5,471 nucleotides of DNA from Methylotenera sp. Lineage in GTDB: Bacteria > Pseudomonadota > Gammaproteobacteria > Burkholderiales > Methylophilaceae. The stretch is from assembly GCA_027487055.1 (NCBI GenBank), contig JAIYEJ010000275.1, positions 1 to 5,471 of the forward strand, written 5' to 3'. The notes below the pieces were generated by a model. The model had not been told where the DNA came from and searched no databases. It saw nothing but the letters and a program-made list of their open reading frames with translations. The translations under genes were made by a program, and so were the position numbers. This document shows positions 1 through 4,090 of this stretch, in pieces (the first letter of the stretch is position 1; the number at the start of each line of letters is the position of its first letter).

Positions 1-578
1 AAACCGCCCAGCGCACCGCTAGAAGTAATTAATGCGGTTCCGTAAAGCCCAACTGCAATCACTTGATTGTCTGATACCGTTTCATTGAATAATTGTAATG
101 TTTTACTAAAACCAAATCCATCACCAGCTAAGCCGCCTACGATTGGCACTTCGCCCAGTTCACTTTGAAAGCCTTTTACTAATTCTGAACCATTTACATT
201 GAGGCCGTCTGATATCACAATGATCGTGCGTAGTGAATCTGCTTTAAGTTGTTTTGCTAAACCGGCCGCAGCCTCAAAAGAGTTTTGCATGCCAGACATT
301 TTGGTTTGCGCAACGCGCTGTATGGTTTTTTCCCACTGAATTGCGGTAATTTGTATGCTGTCGTCGAATACGCCTGTAGCGCTAATCTCGCCAGAAGTCG
401 AACATCCGACAACCTGAGCAGTTGGATAGCGTGTTTTTAAAAAACCTTGTAATTTACCTTCTGAAAACCTTTTTACTGAACCAAACACGAGCACTAAATT
501 AGCATTCGGCAGAGGAGATGTGCTTGGTAAATCCTTTAACGCTGATTTCGAGTCCACAGACTCTTGTCTAATAATCAT
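1..578 (-). CDS. FIST-domain sensory protein, N-terminal part (3' end outside the window)
   Basis: The frame is open from an ATG at 578 down to the window edge, giving 192 complete codons; the gene continues beyond position 1. An in-frame TAA lies two codons upstream of the ATG, so this is the first possible ATG. An AGGGA Shine-Dalgarno (plus-strand 588-592) sits 9 bases before it. The protein reads like the start of a FIST N domain: a hydrophobic strand at about residues 27-33 (NLVLVFG), the motif VVGCSTSGEI at 56-65, a strand TIIVISDGLN at 118-127, and the glycine-rich motif VGGLAGDGFGF at 147-157. No signal peptide or membrane segment is visible, so it is probably cytoplasmic. FIST (N plus C) domains are known as putative small-ligand sensing modules, often next to or fused with chemotaxis and two-component proteins. 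Whether this protein is FIST-only or carries an output domain cannot be told, because the C-terminus is missing. It is divergent from the chemosensory operon, so a signalling link is plausible but inferred. Confidence 0.85.
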   Translation of the reverse strand, partial: MIIRQESVDSKSALKDLPSTSPLPNANLVLVFGSVKRFSEGKLQGFLKTRYPTAQVVGCSTSGEISATGVFDDSIQITAIQWEKTIQRVAQTKMSGMQNSFEAAAGLAKQLKADSLRTIIVISDGLNVNGSELVKGFQSELGEVPIVGGLAGDGFGFSKTLQLFNETVSDNQVIAVGLYGTALITSSGALGG

Positions 579-593
579 TGTTTACGGTCCCTA

Positions 594-629
594 AGTTGAA
601 TTTTTATTTAAATTTTTAGTTGAATTTTT
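594..629. repeat. Two 12-base direct repeats, AGTTGAATTTTT, in the FIST leader
   Basis: AGTTGAATTTTT occurs at 594-605 and again at 618-629, with starts 24 bases apart. Both lie just upstream of the FIST Shine-Dalgarno, inside the probable 5' untranslated region. A third related copy (GTTGAATTTTTAT, 13 bases identical to 595-607) lies at 2246-2258 in the pilI-pilJ gap. The sequence is AT-rich, so chance is a real possibility. A protein-binding site is the alternative. Confidence 0.4.
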
Positions 630-656
630 TAAAAACTATTTATACGTATTCTTTAA

Positions 657-686
657 AGTATATAAATATATTTGTGTTTATTGCAA
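657..686 (-). promoter_or_regulatory. Candidate sigma-70-type promoter for the FIST gene (proximal)
   Basis: Read on the minus strand, TTGCAA (686 to 681) is followed after 18 bases by TATACT (662 to 657). The -10 hexamer matches the consensus at 5 of 6 positions and the -35 at 4 of 6. Transcription would begin near 650, leaving a leader of roughly 70 bases. Such matches are easy to find in AT-rich DNA, so this is only a candidate. Confidence 0.4.
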
Positions 687-711
687 TGTTTATTTGTTAT
701 TGTTAAAGTAT

Positions 712-741
712 TTTATAACATATCCAATGTAAGTGTTGCAA
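712..741 (-). promoter_or_regulatory. Second candidate promoter for the FIST gene (distal)
   Basis: On the minus strand a second TTGCAA (741 to 736) is followed after 18 bases by TATAAA (717 to 712), the same -35 word and spacing as the proximal candidate. TATAAA lacks the important final T of the -10 consensus, so it is the weaker of the two. Confidence 0.25.
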
Positions 742-783
742 TTTAATTTTAAAAATGTCATATTTGGTTGCATGCTTTGTGTG

Positions 784-809
784 ATTGTGATTCGCAAAAA
801 AATCACAAT
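784..809. repeat. Perfect 9-bp inverted repeat with 8-base spacer, operator-like
   Basis: ATTGTGATT at 784-792 is the exact reverse complement of AATCACAAT at 801-809, with CGCAAAAA between. It lies 16 bases upstream of the candidate pilG -35 element, where an activator would bind. The half-sites contain TGTGA and TCACA as in CRP sites, but they are 12 bases apart instead of 6, so a standard CRP site does not fit. It is too AT-rich, and has no T-run after it in the + direction, to be a good terminator. Confidence 0.5.
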
Positions 810-824
810 TAATTGTTGCTGATG

Positions 825-853
825 TTGTTAGATTAAGTAAACTTTGTAAGAAT
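825..853 (+). promoter_or_regulatory. Candidate sigma-70-type promoter for the pilG operon
   Basis: TTGTTA (825-830) and AAGAAT (848-853) are 17 bases apart and each match the -35 and -10 consensus at 4 of 6 positions. Transcription would start near 860, giving a short leader of about 37 bases before the GTG of pilG. That leader would contain the 15-bp palindrome and the Shine-Dalgarno. The match is modest, as expected if an activator assists. Confidence 0.35.
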
Positions 854-866
854 AGAGTACGTAAAT

Positions 867-881
867 ACAGATTTAATCTGT
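867..881. promoter_or_regulatory. 15-bp palindrome next to the pilG ribosome binding site
   Basis: ACAGATTTAATCTGT is a perfect palindrome with 7-base arms around a single central base. It ends one base before the GGGGGA Shine-Dalgarno of pilG. As DNA it looks like a dimeric repressor operator just downstream of the candidate start of transcription. As RNA it could form a 6-bp stem with a 3-base loop beside the ribosome binding site. The sequence alone cannot decide between these. Confidence 0.45.
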
Positions 882-882
882 T

Positions 883-888
883 GGGGGA
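883..888 (+). promoter_or_regulatory. Shine-Dalgarno GGGGGA that fixes the GTG start of pilG
   Basis: GGGGGA lies 8 bases before the GTG at 897. There is no ATG in frame between this codon and the upstream stop at 834-836, so this site decides the start. Confidence 0.75.
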
Positions 889-896
889 ATATTAAA

Positions 897-1286
897 GTGG
901 CACAAGCGAATTTAGCTGGAACAAAAGTCATGGTCATTGATGACAGTAATACCATTCGACGTAGTGCAGAAATATTTCTTAAGTCATCAGGTTGCGAGGT
1001 GATATTAGCAGAAGATGGTTTTGACGCCTTAGCTAAAATTGCGGATCAGCATCCTCAAGTTATTTTTGTTGATATTATGATGCCAAGGCTAGATGGTTAT
1101 CAAACCTGTGCGCTGATTAAACGCAATGCAAAGTTTAAATCTACCCCAGTGATTATGCTTTCTAGCAAAGATGGCTTGTTTGACCGTGCACGTGGACGCA
1201 TGGCAGGTTCAGATCAATACTTAACTAAACCATTTACGCAAGACACCTTAATAGAGGCAGTTAATGCCTACGTTAATAAAGAATAA
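897..1286 (+). CDS. pilG: Twitching motility response regulator PilG (CheY-like)
   Basis: This is a 129-residue stand-alone receiver domain, close to the usual PilG length, starting at GTG. All receiver landmarks are present: the acidic pair D15-D16, phospho-acceptor D59 in FVDIMMPRLDGYQ, the Ser/Thr switch S89 in PVIMLSSKDGLFD, aromatic switch Y108 and K111-P112. The stretches VMVIDDSNTIRR, DGFDALAKIADQHP and GSDQYLTKPF are highly characteristic of PilG and separate it from ordinary CheY. In the family, PilG receives phosphate from ChpA and promotes pilus extension at the leading pole through the PilB-associated machinery; in Pseudomonas it also affects cAMP synthesis. It is the first gene of the operon, and pilH follows after 50 bases. 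There is no output domain, so it acts by protein-protein contact in the cytoplasm. Confidence 0.95.
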   Translation: MAQANLAGTKVMVIDDSNTIRRSAEIFLKSSGCEVILAEDGFDALAKIADQHPQVIFVDIMMPRLDGYQTCALIKRNAKFKSTPVIMLSSKDGLFDRARGRMAGSDQYLTKPFTQDTLIEAVNAYVNKE

Positions 1287-1336
1287 AAACTCATAAAGAA
1301 CAATAACTTATATAATTATTATTTAGGAGAACGCAC

Positions 1337-1702
1337 ATGGCAATTAGTAAAATTTTAATCGTGGATGATTCCGCAACTGACAGATTTTATTTGACTGACA
1401 TTTTAGAATCAGAAGGTTACCAAGTGGTTGCACTCGAAAGCGGCGAAGCTTGTGTAGAGAGAGCAGCAGAAATTAAACCAGATTTGATCATCATGGACAT
1501 TATCATGACTGGCTTAACTGGGTTTCAGGCAACGCGTACGCTTACTAAAGATCCTGTTACAGCTAAAATTCCTGTAATTTTATGTTCTGGTAAATTGCAA
1601 GTGACTGATCATTCTTGGGCAGAAAAAATGGGTGCTAAGGCTTGTGTACAAAAGCCTATTCCGCGAGAAGAGTTAAAAACAGTCATTGCAAAAATCGGTT
1701 AA
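1337..1702 (+). CDS. pilH: Twitching motility response regulator PilH (CheY-like), atypical
   Basis: A single receiver domain of 121 residues, preceded by a strong AGGAGA Shine-Dalgarno 6 bases before the ATG. It has the acidic pair D10-D11, phospho-acceptor D54, switch S84 and K106-P107. The segment GLTGFQATRTLTKDP is typical of PilH, as is its place directly after pilG. PilH is thought to act in pilus retraction and to drain phosphate from ChpA. Two usual receiver residues differ: the proline four residues after the phospho-aspartate is T58 (MDIIMTG), and the aromatic switch position (Tyr in E. coli CheY, Y108 in the neighbouring PilG) is C103 in ACVQKP. Phosphorylation should still be possible, but the output surface may differ. 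The TAA stop at 1700-1702 is 16 bases before the likely pilI start. Confidence 0.9.
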   Translation: MAISKILIVDDSATDRFYLTDILESEGYQVVALESGEACVERAAEIKPDLIIMDIIMTGLTGFQATRTLTKDPVTAKIPVILCSGKLQVTDHSWAEKMGAKACVQKPIPREELKTVIAKIG

Positions 1703-1718
1703 TCGTTTTAGCGCAACC

Positions 1719-2243
1719 ATGTCAAAACAATCACAGTTACGTGAGTATCAAACCAGTATCCTAGAGCGCTTAGAAAATGCCAAAAAAGTGGGTGCAGAAG
1801 CACCCGCAGGCTATTTAGGTGTGGTAATTGGCAGTAAAAATGTATTGGTGAATTTAAAAGAGATATCTGAAACATTACCGATTATTGATATCCACCGAAT
1901 ACCAATTGTAAAACCTTGGTTTTTGGGGGTTGCAAACGTAAGAGGTGTTTTATACGCTATTAATGACATTGGCCAAATGTTGGAAAGTACGTTTACCAGT
2001 ATTTCTTCAAGTGCACGCTTATTATTATTGAGTCAGTCAGTTACAACAAATGTGGCTTTTGTTGTTGAGAAAATGATTGGTTTACGCAAATTAGAAGAAA
2101 TGAAACTGCGTGAAGATGTCATAGACGATGAGATATGTTTAAAGTCGCAAACTTACCAAGATGACGAAAACCGCATCTGGTATATGCTTGATTGCGATAA
2201 ATTAATACGCTCAAAAGAATTTGCAACACCTTACATGATTTAA
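1719..2243 (+). CDS. pilI: Twitching motility adaptor PilI (CheW-like)
   Basis: From the ATG at 1719 the product is 174 residues, matching the usual PilI size. The N-terminal helix (SQLREYQTSILERLENA, residues 5-21) resembles known PilI starts. A CheW domain follows from about residue 31: GYLGVVIGSKNVLVNLKEI, then IPIVKPWFLGVANVRGVLYA at 61-80, which is the signature of PilI, and a final strand RIWYMLDCDKLI. A TTG at 1686 would add 11 residues overlapping pilH, but these look unlike PilI and it is not preferred. No good Shine-Dalgarno precedes 1719, so translation may depend on coupling with pilH, which stops 16 bases earlier. PilI is known to couple the receptor PilJ to the kinase ChpA at the inner face of the membrane. 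No membrane segments or missing blocks are seen. Confidence 0.9.
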   Translation: MSKQSQLREYQTSILERLENAKKVGAEAPAGYLGVVIGSKNVLVNLKEISETLPIIDIHRIPIVKPWFLGVANVRGVLYAINDIGQMLESTFTSISSSARLLLLSQSVTTNVAFVVEKMIGLRKLEEMKLREDVIDDEICLKSQTYQDDENRIWYMLDCDKLIRSKEFATPYMI

Positions 2244-2257
2244 TTGTTGAATTTTTA

Positions 2258-2267
2258 TGAATATTCA
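2258..2267. repeat. Short palindrome TGAATATTCA in the pilI-pilJ gap
   Basis: A perfect 10-bp palindrome lies in the 74-base gap between pilI and pilJ, just after the third copy of GTTGAATTTTTAT (2246-2258). The TTGAAT of that copy (2247-2252) can also pair with ATTCAA (2263-2268). The structure is weak and AT-rich. It is not a convincing terminator, and the function is unknown. Confidence 0.25.
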
Positions 2268-2317
2268 ATATATAAGGTAATAAGTACCAGCAGCATTAAC
2301 GAGAGGTAGAATTAATT

Positions 2318-4045
2318 ATGGCAATAAATTTCAAAGAATTACCAGCTAAACTAAAAGACTTATTTGGCAGGACTAGTGCAAGCAGGTCTGATTCAGGCGG
2401 TCGTAGACAAGTCATTATTCCTATCGTTGGGTTGTTAATTTTTATTGCTTTGGCATTCTATGCAATTAATCATGTGCGTGTGGGCGGCCCCGTTTATAAT
2501 GAAATCAAATCTAATCAAGATCTTAGAGCTGATATTTTGCCACCGCCTTTGTATTCAGTTGATGCATTCGCGGCTGCAAATGCTGCGTTCGTTGCTGCCT
2601 CAAGTTCTGACTTTGCACTACGTGATAAAAAGTTAGATGAGGTAACTAGGGCAGAAACTACATTTAAAAAGCAAGTGGAATTTTGGAAAACTAATATTCA
2701 CCAAGATAGCATGGGTGGCGCATTTCAAGCGGTCATTAAATCGAATGAAAACTTTTATCGTATTTATAATAAGGACTATGTGCCAGCAATAAAGTTGGGG
2801 GCAATCTCTGCAGCAAAACCTTTGGCAGATTTAACGGCTGCTTATGATGTCAATAAACAAACGATTAATAGGATGGTGGCTGAGTTGGACAATCAATCAT
2901 CTAAAACCCAAGAAAGTGCAGATACATTGCTTATTACTATTTTATCGGCCTTGGCTATATTAGGTTTATTGATTCTTGCGTTTATTTGGGTGTTTGGGTT
3001 GCGTCAAGCAAAATCAATTGATGCGGCGGTTAAGCGTTTAGAAACAGATGGTCAAGCCAACCAAATGGCGGTTTTGAATTTGCTAGATGAGATGGGTGAT
3101 CTAGCGGATGGAGACTTAACAGTACATGCTGAGGTACGTGAGAACATTACTGGTGCGATTGCCGACTCTATTAACTATACGATTGATAGCTTGCGAGATT
3201 TGGTTACAGGGATTAACCGAGCATCGGAGCAAGTAAACTCGGCAACAGGTGCGGCGCAAGGAACATCAGTTGCGTTACTAGAGGCCGCAGAAATGCAATC
3301 TCAGCAAATTACAGAAACATCTGAAGCTGTAAATAATATGACGCGCTCAATTCTTCAGGTATCCACCAACGCTAGTCAGGCTTCACAAGTGGCGCAACGC
3401 TCATTAGAAGCTGCAACACAAGGTTCGCAAGCGGTACAAAATACAATTGCAGGTATGAACGGTATTCGTGAGCAAATTCAAGAGACCTCTAAACGAATTA
3501 AACGCTTGGGTGAAAGTTCACAAGAAATTGGCGAAATTGTGGAATTGATTTCTGATATTACTGAACAAACTAATATTTTGGCCTTGAATGCGGCGATACA
3601 AGCTGCTTCTGCAGGTGAGGCGGGGCGAGGCTTTACCGTAGTTGCAGAGGAGGTGCAAAGGTTAGCGGAGCGTTCATCTGAGGCGACCAAACAGATTGGT
3701 GCGATTGTAAAAACCATTCAAACTGACACGAATAGTGCGGTTGCCGCGATGGAGAAAAGTACCGAGGGTGTAGTTGAAGGCGCGAGGTTGTCAGATGAAG
3801 CTGGTCGTGCACTGACTGAAATTGAAACGGTGACGAATAATCTTGCGCGCTTGATTCAATCTATTTCTGCAGCAACCGAGGCGCAAACGCAGGTGGCGTC
3901 AGTTGTGTCAAGCAACATGAAGCAGATTCAGGAAATTACAACCTTAACCACTGAGGGTACAAAACAAACAACTGCATCCGTAGGTGAGCTTACAAAACTG
4001 GCAGAAGAGTTACGAGAGTCTGTATCTGGTTTTAAATTGGCTTAA
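2318..4045 (+). CDS. pilJ: Type IV pilus methyl-accepting chemoreceptor PilJ
   Basis: 575 residues, shorter than the roughly 680-residue PilJ of Pseudomonas. GAGAGG at 2301-2306 precedes the ATG by 11 bases. A basic cytoplasmic N-terminus (1-30) leads to membrane helix 1 (about 31-51). A periplasmic region follows (about 52-203), then membrane helix 2 (about 204-228), a HAMP-like/linker region (about 229-300) and a long MCP signalling coiled coil. The linker LLDEMGDLADGDLTV (255-269) and GAIADSINYTIDSLRDLV (279-296) are PilJ hallmarks. So is the hairpin tip EQTNILALNAAIQAASAGEAGRGF (416-439), which differs from ordinary MCP tips by AAIQA. The C-terminus GFKLA has no CheR-tethering pentapeptide. 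The periplasmic part contains GGPVYNEI and DLRADILPPPLYSVDAF (68-84), a signature I associate with a common helical MCP sensor domain rather than the PilJ domains. Role: senses pilus engagement or ligands and controls ChpA through PilI. Confidence 0.9.
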   Translation: MAINFKELPAKLKDLFGRTSASRSDSGGRRQVIIPIVGLLIFIALAFYAINHVRVGGPVYNEIKSNQDLRADILPPPLYSVDAFAAANAAFVAASSSDFALRDKKLDEVTRAETTFKKQVEFWKTNIHQDSMGGAFQAVIKSNENFYRIYNKDYVPAIKLGAISAAKPLADLTAAYDVNKQTINRMVAELDNQSSKTQESADTLLITILSALAILGLLILAFIWVFGLRQAKSIDAAVKRLETDGQANQMAVLNLLDEMGDLADGDLTVHAEVRENITGAIADSINYTIDSLRDLVTGINRASEQVNSATGAAQGTSVALLEAAEMQSQQITETSEAVNNMTRSILQVSTNASQASQVAQRSLEAATQGSQAVQNTIAGMNGIREQIQETSKRIKRLGESSQEIGEIVELISDITEQTNILALNAAIQAASAGEAGRGFTVVAEEVQRLAERSSEATKQIGAIVKTIQTDTNSAVAAMEKSTEGVVEGARLSDEAGRALTEIETVTNNLARLIQSISAATEAQTQVASVVSSNMKQIQEITTLTTEGTKQTTASVGELTKLAEELRESVSGFKLA

Positions 4046-4049
4046 ATTT

Positions 4050-4090
4050 ACACCTTTTTTTAAAGATTTTTTCGGAGCTAAATTAGGTGT
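4050..4090 (+). promoter_or_regulatory. chpA leader: Shine-Dalgarno, GTG start and a possible start-masking pairing
   Basis: GGAG at 4074-4077 lies 9 bases before the GTG at 4087. An in-frame TAG sits immediately before that GTG (4084-4086), so the gene cannot start further upstream. ACACCT at 4050-4055 is complementary to AGGTGT at 4085-4090, which contains the GTG codon, with 29 bases between. A 6-bp long-loop pairing is weak and may be chance. The ribosome binding site itself is solid. Confidence 0.45.

Larger units (their letters stand above)
579..896. other. Divergent AT-rich intergenic control region
   Basis: These 318 bases separate the FIST gene from pilG. I see no credible gene in them. 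They are strongly AT-rich and hold promoter-like elements in both directions, a pair of 12-base direct repeats (594-605 and 618-629), a spaced 9-bp inverted repeat (784-792 and 801-809) and a 15-bp palindrome (867-881). The last of these abuts the pilG ribosome binding site. This is what a shared control region for two divergent transcripts would look like. The function of each element is inferred. Confidence 0.6.

Noticed and set aside
780..807. CRP-type binding site
   Set aside because: TGTGA and TCACA are present but 12 bases apart instead of 6, so the standard site geometry is not met.
1686..1718. TTG at 1686 as the start of pilI
   Set aside because: It lies inside pilH, has no ribosome binding site and adds residues unlike PilI; the ATG at 1719 gives the normal length.
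2257..2280. Seven-codon ATG-to-TAA frame in the pilI-pilJ gap
   Set aside because: It has no ribosome binding site and is too short to support as a gene or leader peptide.
2445..2636. 63-codon reading frame on the + strand inside pilJ
   Set aside because: It overlaps the clearly coding pilJ frame, has no recognisable domain and no independent ribosome binding site.
3478..3717. 79-codon reading frame on the - strand inside pilJ
   Set aside because: It is antisense to the most conserved part of the PilJ signalling domain and mirrors its codon pattern.
4051..4072. Terminator in the pilJ-chpA gap because of its T-runs
   Set aside because: No GC-rich stem precedes the T-runs, and the gap is only 41 bases with a good ribosome binding site for chpA.
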